Below the pieces are notes generated by a model. It saw nothing but the letters and a program-made list of their open reading frames with translations. It was not told the origin of the DNA and searched no databases. Shown piece by piece: positions 1-8,721 of a stretch of DNA of 64,000 nucleotides (position 1 is the first letter of the stretch; every line of letters begins with the position of its first letter). The position numbers and the translations under genes were made by a program. Origin of the DNA: Pseudomonadota bacterium (lineage in GTDB: Bacteria; Pseudomonadota; Gammaproteobacteria; Xanthomonadales; Xanthomonadaceae); the NCBI GenBank assembly GCA_023390905.1, contig JAEWBY010000030.1, forward strand, positions 30,789 through 94,788, written 5' to 3'.

Positions 1-1611
1 GGCGAATACAGCGCCGACGCGCGCTGGCGCCTGGGCGAGCGCTTCGAACTGTATGTCGAAGGACTGCGCAGCGAAGACCGCAATCCGCAGGGCGGCGAAC
101 GCAATGCGGCCAGTGCCGGCACGCGGGTCAAGCTCACCGACAAGCTGACGCTCGATTTCGGCTATCGCGCCATCCGCGAAACCGTCGGCGCGTATTACAC
201 CTGGGCCACGCAGAGCGCCTACGGCAACATCGGCGGACTGTCCGGCGGCTATGCCACCGGCGCCGGCGGCGGTGCCCTCGGCTATGGCCAGCAGCCACTG
301 GATCCGCTGACCGGCCTGCCGATCATCAGCAGCGGCAATCCCAACGAGGTCGCCAGCGGATTGCCGGTGGGCACCGAACTGTCGTCGGACATGCTGCGCA
401 TCGGCGTCGGCTACCGCGCCAGCGATCGCCTCAGCCTCGGTGGCGAGATCGAGCAGGACATCCACGACGAGGATGGTGATCGCCTCGCGCTCGGCATCGA
501 CTACCAGTTGCGCGAACGCAGTCGCCTGTACGGCCGCTATGAAAAGCAGACCGGCATCAGCGGCGTCAACGGCCTGACCCAGGACGGCCGCGAAGCCGAC
601 ACGCTGGCGATCGGCGTGGACACCAGCTTCATCAAGAACACGCAGTTGTTCTCGGAATACCGGTTGCGCGATGCGATCGCCGGCCGCGACATCCAGGCCG
701 CTTCGGGCATGCGCAACCGCTGGGATCTGGCCGAAGGCGTGCGCGTGGACACCTCGCTGGAACACACCAACGTGATCGAGGGCAGCGTCGGCGATTCCAC
801 CGGCATCGGCGTGGCGATGGACTACAGCGCCAATCCGCTGTGGCGCGGCAACGTGCGCATCGAGCACCGCATCTCCGACGACGTGGAAGAAACCCCGGTC
901 AACGAGGCCTACGACACCACGCTGCTGCAGTTCCTGCTGGCCCGCAAGATCAATCGCGACTGGACCGTGCTGGCGCGCAACTACCTGCTGAAGACCGATT
1001 ACGAAGCCCGCGGCGATGTCTTGCAGGATCGCTTCCAGATCGGCGCGGCCTACCGCGATACCGACACCAACCGCGTCAACGCGCTGGCCCGCTACGAGTA
1101 CAAGCTGGAGAAGGACGAAAGCGGCATGGACGGATCCGGCTTCGGTTCGCAGACCGGGCAGGACATCCGCACGCGCGCGCACATCGTCTCGGCGCATGCG
1201 GACTGGCATCCCTCGCGTCCGTGGTGGCTGACCGGCCGTGTCGCCGCCAAGTGGCAGAACGATCAGTTCTTCTACGCTGACACCGGTCGTGTCGAAGACG
1301 ACTTCCATGCCGTGCTGCTGTCCGGCCGCGTGGTCTACGACATCACCGAGAACTGGGACATCGGCGTGCTGGCATCGACGTTCCGCGGCCAGCGCGGCGC
1401 CAACCAGTACGCGTTCGGCGTGGAAGTCGGACGCCTGCTGCGGCAGAACCTGTGGCTGTCGGCCGGCTACAACGCCACCGGCTTCCGCGGCGATGACGAT
1501 CTGACCGGCTACGAATACACCCAGCAGGGCGCGTTCATCCGCCTGCGCTTCAAGTTTGACGAAGACCTCTTCCTCCGGGAAGACGCCCGCTACCGCGATC
1601 CGGTGCGCTGA
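1..1611 (+). CDS. Outer-membrane beta-barrel region of a large surface protein (5' partial)
   Basis: The reading frame is open from the first base of the window to a TGA at 1609-1611, so only the last 536 residues are present and the start lies upstream. The visible part is a long run of alternating amphipathic segments of barrel type (motifs such as LSLGGEIEQD, SRLYGRYEKQ and WLSAGYNATGF), with glycine-rich and acidic turns and no recognisable enzymatic motif. The last strand is FIRLRFKFDED. The gene for an OmpA-domain protein starts 11 nt after its stop, with its ribosome site overlapping the stop, so the two are probably one operon and work together in the envelope. In this bacterial family such barrels often end very large adhesin-like proteins, but the N-terminal part cannot be seen, so function is not assigned. 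Confidence 0.75.
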   Translation, partial: GEYSADARWRLGERFELYVEGLRSEDRNPQGGERNAASAGTRVKLTDKLTLDFGYRAIRETVGAYYTWATQSAYGNIGGLSGGYATGAGGGALGYGQQPLDPLTGLPIISSGNPNEVASGLPVGTELSSDMLRIGVGYRASDRLSLGGEIEQDIHDEDGDRLALGIDYQLRERSRLYGRYEKQTGISGVNGLTQDGREADTLAIGVDTSFIKNTQLFSEYRLRDAIAGRDIQAASGMRNRWDLAEGVRVDTSLEHTNVIEGSVGDSTGIGVAMDYSANPLWRGNVRIEHRISDDVEETPVNEAYDTTLLQFLLARKINRDWTVLARNYLLKTDYEARGDVLQDRFQIGAAYRDTDTNRVNALARYEYKLEKDESGMDGSGFGSQTGQDIRTRAHIVSAHADWHPSRPWWLTGRVAAKWQNDQFFYADTGRVEDDFHAVLLSGRVVYDITENWDIGVLASTFRGQRGANQYAFGVEVGRLLRQNLWLSAGYNATGFRGDDDLTGYEYTQQGAFIRLRFKFDEDLFLREDARYRDPVR

Positions 1612-1621
1612 GGAACCACAC

Positions 1622-2620
1622 ATGAGCAAGCACATCCATCGGACGTTCGGCGTCCTCCTGACCACGCTGTCCTTCGCCGCGATCGCGCAGACGCCGCTGA
1701 CCGCGCCGGACGCACGCATCACCGACGAAGCGATCCACGCCGATCTCTCCACCTACGAGCGCACCCAGCAGCGCATCCAGGCGCTGAACGATGCCGGCCG
1801 CCCGCTGCGTGATTACCACCTGTCCAAGGCGCAGTGCTGGCTCGACGTGTCCTTCCACGAGTACACCCGCAACGATCGCAGCGCGTTCCCGCAGGAAGCG
1901 CTGGGCGAATCGGAGAAGCTGATCGTGGGCATGGAACAGGGCGTGCAGCCGCTGCCGACCGACACGCCGCTGGTCAACGGCGCCGCGCGCGTGCGCGAGG
2001 ATCTGTGGAAGCGCCTGGGCGCGATCCACGGCACGCCGGGCTTCGCCTGCGCGCAGCAGGCCGTGGCCTGCGGCGAAGTGGAACTGGTGCATGCCGGCAA
2101 CGAATACAACCAGCAGCAGTGGCGGCACGCCAAACCGTACATCCAGATTGCCGAAGACTGGGTGAGCGATGCCGAAGCCGCCTCGCGCCAGTGCGGCATG
2201 ACCGGCCTGCCGGCCGAGGGTCGCGACGTCATCCTGACCGCCAACGTGCTGTTCGAATTCGATCGTTCCGCACGCGCCGACATCCGTGCGTTTTCGCTGC
2301 AGGGGCTGCAGCGCGAGCTGTCGCGGCTGGAAGCCGAAGGCCTGATGCTCACCGGCGTGGAGCTGGTCGGCCATGCCGACCGCCTGCAGGGCCGCGGCTA
2401 CGAGTACAACCAGCGCCTGTCCGAACGTCGCGCGCAGACCGTGCGCGCTTGGCTGGTCGAACAGGGCATCGACGGCGCGCTCGTGCAGTACGCGTACAAG
2501 GGCGACACCGAACAGGTGCAGGCCTGCGACGGGGTGACCCCGCGCGCGGCATTGCAGGAGTGCCTGATCCCCAATCGCCGCGTGGAAGTCCGCCTGCACG
2601 CGCGTCCCAGGGGCAGGTGA
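1622..2620 (+). CDS. OmpA-family peptidoglycan-associated protein
   Basis: This 332-residue protein has a signal peptide (MSKHIHRTFGVLLTTLSFA, cleavage probably after AIA). The ATG at 1622 is preceded by AGGA overlapping the previous stop codon. The C-terminal third is an OmpA domain: VLFEFDRSA, then VELVGHADR, then NQRLSERRAQTVRAWL, then NRRVEVRL, the elements that bind the diaminopimelate of peptidoglycan. The central region (residues about 30-200) has several cysteines (QCWLD, FACAQQAVACG, RQCGM) that could form disulfides, and has no family I recognise. It follows the surface barrel gene closely, so it probably anchors that complex to the cell wall. Confidence 0.85.
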   Translation: MSKHIHRTFGVLLTTLSFAAIAQTPLTAPDARITDEAIHADLSTYERTQQRIQALNDAGRPLRDYHLSKAQCWLDVSFHEYTRNDRSAFPQEALGESEKLIVGMEQGVQPLPTDTPLVNGAARVREDLWKRLGAIHGTPGFACAQQAVACGEVELVHAGNEYNQQQWRHAKPYIQIAEDWVSDAEAASRQCGMTGLPAEGRDVILTANVLFEFDRSARADIRAFSLQGLQRELSRLEAEGLMLTGVELVGHADRLQGRGYEYNQRLSERRAQTVRAWLVEQGIDGALVQYAYKGDTEQVQACDGVTPRAALQECLIPNRRVEVRLHARPRGR

Positions 2621-2623
2621 AGA

Positions 2624-2640
2624 AGGGCCACCGCGGCCCT
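2624..2640 (+). terminator. GC-rich hairpin after the OmpA gene
   Basis: AGGGCC (2624-2629) pairs with GGCCCT (2635-2640) across a 5-nt loop, four bases after the OmpA stop. No T-run follows, so this is at best a weak or factor-assisted terminator. Confidence 0.35.
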
Positions 2641-2674
2641 GCTTATAATCGCGCCAAAGCCTGGAGGGACACCG

Positions 2675-2714
2675 GGTGGAACGCCGACGGGGAAGGCGAC
2701 AGACGCGTTCCACC
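2675..2714 (+). promoter_or_regulatory. Inverted repeat in the leader of the sensor kinase gene
   Basis: GGTGGAACGC (2675-2684) is repeated as its exact reverse complement GCGTTCCACC (2705-2714) with a 20-nt spacer. A smaller repeat, GGATC/GATCC, lies at 2715-2719 and 2726-2730. Both sit between a TATAAT-like hexamer (2644-2649) and the kinase ATG at 2743. They could form a leader hairpin or be a regulator site. The structure is seen directly; its role is unknown. Confidence 0.4.
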
Positions 2715-2742
2715 GGATCCTCCGTGATCCGAGAGCGCATGC

Positions 2743-4137
2743 ATGATCGACGGTTCCGCAACGCCGGCTGACGGCCGGCGCAGTTCGTGGTTTCCCCTGA
2801 TGGCCGTGTTGCGTGCCCCCGTGGCGTGGCTGCGCAACGTGCCGATCGACGATCCGGTCGATCGCCGCAATGCGCCGATGCTGCAATTGATCTCGCTGCT
2901 GCTGGCGATCCTGCCGGCACTGGCGTGGTCCTACCGCGCGTTCGCCGTCGATATTCCCTGGCGGCCCGGCGAACTGACCAGCATGGCGATGGGGCTGGCG
3001 GTATGCGCGGCCGCGTTCTCCAGTTTCGTTCTGATCCGCTTCGGCCGCTTCGCCTGGGCCGCGCGGTTGCTGCTGCTGGTGTTCGCGGTGACGGTGATTC
3101 CCACCTATGGCCTGACCGGGTTCGGCAGCCAGCGCTTCGAACAGCCCGTGCTGGTGATCTGGATGGCGGCGGCGGCGCTGGTGATCGGTCGCACCGCGCT
3201 GTGGCTGATGTTCGCCAGCATCACGACCGCCTTCCTGCTTGGCGCGCGCGTGGATGTGTCGCGGGCCGGCGAGGCCGCCGCGATATACGGCGATGCGGCC
3301 TTCAGCATCGCGATGTTCCTGATGATCGCGATCGTGCTCGATCGCAGTTCGGCCGCGCTGCGCCAGAGCCTGGGCGAAGCGACCCTGCGCGCGGATCAGC
3401 TCGCCCTGGCCAACCAGCAACTGCATCACGAGATCCGCGAGCGCGAGCGCGTGCAGGAACAATTGATCCACGCGCAGAAGCTGGAAGCGGTGGGCCGCCT
3501 TGCCGGCGGCGCGGCGCACGACTTCGGCAACCTCATGTCGGTGATCACCGGCTACATCCGCAAGGGCGCGCGGAGCGAACGCACCGAGGAACTGAAGCAG
3601 ACGCTGGCCGGCATCGACGCCGCCGCGCGCCGCGCCACGCTGCTCACGCACGAGCTGCTCGCGCTGGCGCGGCAGGACGAGTATCGCGAGGAAGAATTCG
3701 ACGCCGTGCTGGTGCTGCGCGACATGCAGCCGATGCTGCGGCAGTTGTTCAATCCCGACGTGCGCATCGAGCCCGCGCTGCCGGAGGATCTGCCGCCGGT
3801 GCGCATGGATCGCAACCGATTCGAACTGATGGTGCTCAACATCGCCGCCAATGCCGATCACGCCATGCCCGAGGGCGGCACGTTCTCGATGCAGGCGACG
3901 GTCGATGGCATCGGCCGCATCGAACTGGCTTTCGCCGATACGGGCGCGGGCATGCCGCCGGACGTGCTGGCGCGCGTGTTCGATCCCTTTTTCACCACCA
4001 AGCCGTCGGGGCAGGGCACCGGTCTGGGTCTGTCGGTGGTGCGCGATGTCGTGCAGCGCGCCGGTGGCACGATCGTCGCCGAAAGCCAGCCGGGCGCCGG
4101 CAGCGTGTTCCGCATCGGATTGCCGGCCGCCGCATAG
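2743..4137 (+). CDS. Membrane sensor histidine kinase
   Basis: This 464-residue kinase has four to five hydrophobic segments in the first 200 residues (for example LLLAILPALAWSY and ALVIGRTALWLMF). A short coiled region follows, then a dimerisation/phosphoacceptor domain with the H-box AAHDFGNLMSV. The ATPase domain has an N-box (NIAANADHAMPEGG), G1 (DTGAGMPPD), F-box (FDPFFTTK) and G2 (GTGLGLSVV). There is no receiver domain and no adjacent response-regulator gene, so it is an orphan kinase here. The HDF-x-N form of the H-box is typical of the group of kinases that often work in phosphorelays. The input signal is unknown; the membrane part has no recognisable ligand-binding domain. Confidence 0.85.
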   Translation: MIDGSATPADGRRSSWFPLMAVLRAPVAWLRNVPIDDPVDRRNAPMLQLISLLLAILPALAWSYRAFAVDIPWRPGELTSMAMGLAVCAAAFSSFVLIRFGRFAWAARLLLLVFAVTVIPTYGLTGFGSQRFEQPVLVIWMAAAALVIGRTALWLMFASITTAFLLGARVDVSRAGEAAAIYGDAAFSIAMFLMIAIVLDRSSAALRQSLGEATLRADQLALANQQLHHEIRERERVQEQLIHAQKLEAVGRLAGGAAHDFGNLMSVITGYIRKGARSERTEELKQTLAGIDAAARRATLLTHELLALARQDEYREEEFDAVLVLRDMQPMLRQLFNPDVRIEPALPEDLPPVRMDRNRFELMVLNIAANADHAMPEGGTFSMQATVDGIGRIELAFADTGAGMPPDVLARVFDPFFTTKPSGQGTGLGLSVVRDVVQRAGGTIVAESQPGAGSVFRIGLPAAA

Positions 4138-4194
4138 GTCACTCGCGCATGCGGCCGGGATGCAATGCGCGATCGACGGTGACTGAAGCCGCTC

Positions 4195-4950
4195 CTACGA
4201 TGAGGCGCGCATCAATGCCTGCAACCGCGCGGCATTGGGGATCGCGAAACCGTACGCGGTGTTGTCGAAGAGCACCCACGAGGTGATGCGCCGCTGACGG
4301 TGCTGGCGGATCTGCGTGGCGAGCGACTGCAGATCGGCTTCGGTGTATTGGCTGTAATAGATGCGCGGCGCACCATGCCAGCGCCAGTATTGCCAGCGCG
4401 CCGGGAGCGCGGGCACGGCCGCTTCCGGCCAACGCGCCGGATCGGCGGCCACGCGGGTGATGGCGTGGCGTTCGAGCAGGGCTTCGGCCTTCGGCGTGAA
4501 CCAGCTTGCATGCCGCGGCTCGCACGCCACCGGCAATGCGGTGCGACGGCGCAATGCGCTGAAGAACGCCGACGCCGATCGCGCGTCCAGCACCAGGCTC
4601 GGCGGCAGTTGCAGCAGCAAGCCGCCCAGCTTGCGGCCCAGCCCCGCGCTTTGATCGAGGAAGGCATCCAGCAGCGATCCCGTCCCGCGCAATGCGCGCT
4701 CATGGGAAATGGCTTGCGGGATCTTCACCGAGAAGCGGAAATCCGCAGGCACCGACGCGGCCCAGCGTTCGTAGGTCTTGGCCTGGTGCGGACGATAGAA
4801 CGAGGAGTTGATCTCCACCGCGGAAAATCGCGTCGCGTAGCGCGCCAGCATGCTCTCGCCTTCGCCGAACAGCGACGCATGCTGCCGTGGGATGGACCAG
4901 CCGGCGCAGCCGATGCGCAGGGCCGGCGTGGAAGTCGAAGCCTTCGCCAT
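4195..4950 (-). CDS. DUF72 family protein
   Basis: This protein of about 251 residues starts at ATG 4950 (MAKASTSTPALRIGCAGWSIP); the longer upstream reading frame runs into the divergent promoter region and looks non-coding. Family signs are the early RIGCAGWSIP motif, FSAVEINSSFYRP (the E-x-N-S-SFY signature of DUF72), FRFSVKIPQAISH, VACEPRHASWF and the late YYSQYTEADL and VLFDNTAYGFA. DUF72 proteins are TIM-barrel-like and structurally resemble xylose-isomerase-type enzymes, but no reaction is established for the family. It is transcribed away from the HPP gene across a gap of about 107 bp. Confidence 0.85.
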   Translation of the reverse strand: MAKASTSTPALRIGCAGWSIPRQHASLFGEGESMLARYATRFSAVEINSSFYRPHQAKTYERWAASVPADFRFSVKIPQAISHERALRGTGSLLDAFLDQSAGLGRKLGGLLLQLPPSLVLDARSASAFFSALRRRTALPVACEPRHASWFTPKAEALLERHAITRVAADPARWPEAAVPALPARWQYWRWHGAPRIYYSQYTEADLQSLATQIRQHRQRRITSWVLFDNTAYGFAIPNAARLQALMRASS

Positions 4951-5057
4951 GCGTCTACTGTGTGAGTCATCGCGTGATTGAAGGGCGAAGGGCGGAGGTG
5001 TTTGCTGCGCCGCCGCATTCGCATAGACTCGCCGCTCCCCGGCCCGTCCCCCGACCC

Positions 5058-6026
5058 ATGACCCCATCCGCTGCGTGGCACGAACTGCGTCTCTGGCTCG
5101 GCATCGAGCGCAACACGACCAGTCATGGCGAAAAATGGCTTTCGGCGATCGGCGGGCTGCTCGGCATCGCCTCGGTGTACGTGGTGACCGTCTCGATGTT
5201 TCCGCACGGCTTTGCCGGTACCTCGGGTGGCCTGATCATGCTGGCCTCGATGGGCGCATCGGCGGTGTTGCTGTTCGCCGTGCCGCATGGCGCGCTCTCG
5301 CAACCGTGGGCGCTGATCGGCGGGCACCTGCTGTCGGCCTTCATCGGGGTGAGCTGCCAGAAGCTGCTGCCCGCGCATGCGCTCACGCCGGCGCTGGCGG
5401 TGGGCCTGGCGATCGGGGCGATGTACTACCTGCGCTGCGTGCACCCGCCCGGTGGCGCGACCGCGCTGGCGGCGGTGATCGGCGGGGCCGATGTGCACGC
5501 GCTGGGCTACCACTATCTGCTGACGCCGGTGGCGATCAACGTCACCGCGATCATCGCGATGGCGATCGCCTTCAACGTGTTCTTTCCGTGGCGGCGCTAT
5601 CCGGCGCACCTGCATCGCCGCCGTCGCGAATCGGTGATCACGCAACCGGCGCGCCGCCAGTTCGAACTGACGCAGGAAGATTTCTCCGCCGCGATGGAGC
5701 AGCTCAACTCCTACGTGGACATCACCGAGGAGAACCTGACCGAACTGCTCGAACTGGCCAAGCAGCACGCCGAACGCAACGTCACCCACCCGGAGCAGGT
5801 CGAGATCGATCGCTGCTACAGCAACGGCAAGCTCGGGAAACTGTGGAGCGTGCGCCACGTGCTGGCGGCCGAACCGCCTGCATCGTCCGCGCCTGCGCGC
5901 GTCTCCTGGCGCGTGGTCGCGGGCGAAGGGCTGGGACAGCGCGGCACGTCGTCGATCGAGGAATTCCGCCAGTGGGCGCGCTTCGCGGTGCGCGTGCAGG
6001 ACACTGGCCGCTGGATCAAGGACTGA
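5058..6026 (+). CDS. HPP family membrane protein
   Basis: This 322-residue protein starts at ATG 5058 (MTPSAAWHELRLWLG). It has four or five membrane segments between about residues 30 and 180 and the name-giving HPP motif in RCVHPPGGATALAA. A hydrophilic cytoplasmic tail of about 140 residues (FSAAMEQLNSYVDITEENL onward) follows. HPP proteins have been linked to nitrite transport in plants and cyanobacteria; the bacterial substrate is not settled. The tail ends without an obvious pair of CBS domains, which many bacterial members carry. No clear Shine-Dalgarno sequence precedes the start. The gene converges with the next one, with only 7 bp between stops. Confidence 0.8.
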   Translation: MTPSAAWHELRLWLGIERNTTSHGEKWLSAIGGLLGIASVYVVTVSMFPHGFAGTSGGLIMLASMGASAVLLFAVPHGALSQPWALIGGHLLSAFIGVSCQKLLPAHALTPALAVGLAIGAMYYLRCVHPPGGATALAAVIGGADVHALGYHYLLTPVAINVTAIIAMAIAFNVFFPWRRYPAHLHRRRRESVITQPARRQFELTQEDFSAAMEQLNSYVDITEENLTELLELAKQHAERNVTHPEQVEIDRCYSNGKLGKLWSVRHVLAAEPPASSAPARVSWRVVAGEGLGQRGTSSIEEFRQWARFAVRVQDTGRWIKD

Positions 6027-6033
6027 CCCGGAT

Positions 6034-6585
6034 TCAACGCGGCAACGCGCGGCGGAACAGCCAAGCGGCCAGCAGCCACAGCCCGGCGAAGGCGACGGTC
6101 ACCGCGATCGCTTCGACCGGCGCGGCGTGGAATCCGGCAATCGCCACGATCGCGATCAGCCCCTGCAATGCCGCCATCGCCGACAGCGTGCGCGCCAGCC
6201 CGCCGGCGCGCAGCCGCGTCACCAGCGCGCCGATCGCACCGAACGCCAGCACACCGAAGAACACCAGATTGATCGGATCGCGTTCGCTGCCGAGCAGGCC
6301 GACGGCCAGATTGCTCCACACCATCATGAAGCCGGTGCCGATCGCCACCGCCGCGCCGGCGCGATAGAACGGATGGCGCGAGACGCGCATCGCCAGTTCG
6401 CAGCCGCCGCAGGCGACGAGCAGCATGATCGCGAATACCGCGAAGTCCATGCCGGTCCAGCGCACTTCGTCGGTGAACTGCATCGCCACCCACGGCGTCA
6501 TCCACAGCACCGCCGCGCCGCCCCAGACGGGCAGGCGCCAGAGTGGATGGCGTGGAGGTTGCGGTCGCTGCATCGTGCGGTTCAT
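6034..6585 (-). CDS. Small integral membrane protein of unknown function
   Basis: This 183-residue protein has five or six hydrophobic helices covering almost its whole length (VWGGAAVLWMTPWVAM, FAVFAIMLLVACGGCELAM, AGAAVAIGTGFMMVW and so on) and short charged ends. I do not recognise a motif that gives a function. An internal ATG (MQRPQPP) four codons downstream is an alternative start. It stands alone: it converges with the HPP gene and is separated by about 200 bp from the end of the stressosome operon. Confidence 0.75.
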   Translation of the reverse strand: MNRTMQRPQPPRHPLWRLPVWGGAAVLWMTPWVAMQFTDEVRWTGMDFAVFAIMLLVACGGCELAMRVSRHPFYRAGAAVAIGTGFMMVWSNLAVGLLGSERDPINLVFFGVLAFGAIGALVTRLRAGGLARTLSAMAALQGLIAIVAIAGFHAAPVEAIAVTVAFAGLWLLAAWLFRRALPR

Positions 6586-6783
6586 GTGGATCTGCCTGTG
6601 CGGGGAGAAAGGTGCGGAGCGCTGTCCGCAACGTCCATCTTCCGCATCCCGGTGAGCGCACGACGAATGCTGTGTGAAGCAAGCGCGAAGTCCGCTTTCA
6701 ATCAGGCGCCGTTGTCGGGCCCTTTCGTTCGGAAGCGAAGTCGGGCGAGGCGACCGGCCGGCTCCGGAGCGGATGGGTTGGCG

Positions 6784-8721
6784 CTAGGTGCTATGCAGCA
6801 GCCCGTGCACCCGGCCCAGCAGTTCCTTCAGCGAATATGGCTTGCCGAGCAGATCCATGCGCTGGTCGAGACGGTCCTCGCCCTCCAGCGTCAACTCGGC
6901 ATAGCCGGTGACGAACAGCACGCGCAGATCCGGCCGCCGCCGCCGCGCGGCAGCGGCAAGATCCCGCCCGTTCATGCCGGGCAGGCCGATGTCGGTCAGC
7001 AACAGATCCACATCGGGATGCGCGCTGAGCAGTTCGAGCGCTTCGTTGCCTTCGGCCGCTTCGATCACCACGTAGCCGGCGTCGGTGAGCACTTCGCGCG
7101 CCATCATGCGTACCAGGTCCGAATCATCGACCAGCAGGATCCGCTGCGCCTGGCCCGGCGCGGGGACATCGGCGATCGCCAGCGCCTCGCGCGCGGCCGT
7201 CTGGCTGCGCGGCAGCAGCAGCGTCACCGTGGTGCCGTGGCCGACCTGGCTGTCGATGCGCACCGCGCCGCCACTCTGGCGCACGAAGCCGTACACCATG
7301 GAAAGGCCCAGCCCGGTACCGCGCCCGATCGGCTTGGTCGTGAAGAACGGCTCGAACACCTTGTCCAGCACGTCCTGCGGAATCCCTGAACCATTGTCGT
7401 TGACGCGCACGAATACGTACTCGCCATCGGCCAGATCGGTTTCGCCGCGCACCGTGCGCATGCCGGTGTCCACGCGGATCAGGCCGCCATTGGGCAGGGC
7501 GTCGCGCGCGTTGACCACCAGATTGATCAGCACGTTGTCGAGCGTGTCGGCGTCGGCGACCACCACGTGCGGCGATGGCGACAGTTTCAGTTCGAGCTGG
7601 ATGTTCTCCGGGATCGCGCGGCGCAGCATGTCGTCCAGCGCGAGCAGGCGCTGGTTGATGTCGAACGGCTCGGCATCCAGTGGCTTCTTGCGCGCGAACG
7701 CGAGCATGCGCTGGGTCAGCGCCCCGGCGCGCTGCGAGGCGGCCAGCGCGATTTCCAGGAAGGGCGGAATGCGTGCATGGTTGCCGCGCTGCACTTCCAG
7801 CGCGGCCATGTCGATGCCGCCGATGATGCTGGTGAGCAGGTTGTTGAAATCGTGCGCGATGCCGCCGGTGAGCTGGCCGAGCGCATCCATTTTCTGCGCC
7901 TGCACGAGTTGCTGCTCGGCGCGGCGGCGCTCCTCGATCTGGTGCGCCAGTTCCTGCTGGGTGTAGTCGAGTTCGCGCTGGCGGGCGCGATCGCGATTGA
8001 CGTGCAGGGTGATGTCCTGCACGAACAGCAGGCCGATGCCGGGTTCGCGGTACGGCGCGATGCGCCACTCGGTATCGCGGTGTTCGCCCTGCGTGTTCAA
8101 TTCGAGCTGGCCCTGCCAGCGCTGCCGCGTGGCGAGGGCTTCGCGCATGCCGTCCAGCGATCCGTTCTGATCGCGCAACGCCGCATCCAGGCAATCGCCG
8201 GGCTTGAGACCGGTGAGCCGGGTGAACGCCTGATTGCCGTCGCTGATGCACAGGTGCGCGTCGATCACGGCGATCGGCGCGCCGGTGTTCTCGAAGATCT
8301 CGCGGAAATTCGCTTCGGTATGGCGCAGTGCGTCCTCGGCGCGGCGTGCACGCAGCAGGCTGCGCAGCGTCGCCAGCAGCACATCCGGATCGATCGGATG
8401 GATCAGGTAGGCATCGGCGCCGGCGTCCAGGCCGGTCACCATGTCGCCGGAGGCGATCGCCGCCGCCGACACGTGCACGACCGGCAGCAGCGCCGTATTG
8501 GGTTGCATGCGCAGCTGCCGGACGATGTCGAACCCGCTGACATCGGGCAGGTTGACGTCGAGAATCAGCGCGGCCACGTCCTGCGCTTCGAGCAGCGCCA
8601 GGCCGTCGGCGCCGGTGGCGGCTTCGAGCACGTCGTATCCGTGCCGCGTCAGCGCGCGACGGATCGAATAGCGCGTGACCTCGTTGTCGTCCACGATCAG
8701 GATGGGGCGTTCGTCAAGCAT
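6784..8721 (-). CDS. Hybrid histidine kinase: receiver-PAS-kinase-receiver
   Basis: This soluble 645-residue protein is the last gene of the stressosome operon. Domain order: receiver 1 (ILIVDDNEVTRYS at 7, phosphoacceptor Asp in LILDVNLPDVSG near 54), PAS (about 135-250, FREIFENTGAPIAVID), a coiled linker, HisKA (GGIAHDFNNLLTS), ATPase (NLVVNARDALPNGG; NDNGSGIPQD; FEPFFTTK; GTGLGLSMV) and receiver 2 (ILLVDDSDLVRMM; LLLTDIGLPGMNG). All catalytic motifs look intact. Its start overlaps the 3' end of the preceding kinase gene by 8 nt, so translation is probably coupled. The position suggests it is the output of the stressosome, passing the signal into a phosphorelay; that is inference. Confidence 0.9.
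   Translation of the reverse strand: MLDERPILIVDDNEVTRYSIRRALTRHGYDVLEAATGADGLALLEAQDVAALILDVNLPDVSGFDIVRQLRMQPNTALLPVVHVSAAAIASGDMVTGLDAGADAYLIHPIDPDVLLATLRSLLRARRAEDALRHTEANFREIFENTGAPIAVIDAHLCISDGNQAFTRLTGLKPGDCLDAALRDQNGSLDGMREALATRQRWQGQLELNTQGEHRDTEWRIAPYREPGIGLLFVQDITLHVNRDRARQRELDYTQQELAHQIEERRRAEQQLVQAQKMDALGQLTGGIAHDFNNLLTSIIGGIDMAALEVQRGNHARIPPFLEIALAASQRAGALTQRMLAFARKKPLDAEPFDINQRLLALDDMLRRAIPENIQLELKLSPSPHVVVADADTLDNVLINLVVNARDALPNGGLIRVDTGMRTVRGETDLADGEYVFVRVNDNGSGIPQDVLDKVFEPFFTTKPIGRGTGLGLSMVYGFVRQSGGAVRIDSQVGHGTTVTLLLPRSQTAAREALAIADVPAPGQAQRILLVDDSDLVRMMAREVLTDAGYVVIEAAEGNEALELLSAHPDVDLLLTDIGLPGMNGRDLAAAARRRRPDLRVLFVTGYAELTLEGEDRLDQRMDLLGKPYSLKELLGRVHGLLHST

Noticed and set aside
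2644..2649. TATAAT as a housekeeping -10 box for the sensor kinase
   Set aside because: Good -10 match, but no -35 element at 16-18 bp upstream (AGAAGG only), so I did not list it as a separate promoter.
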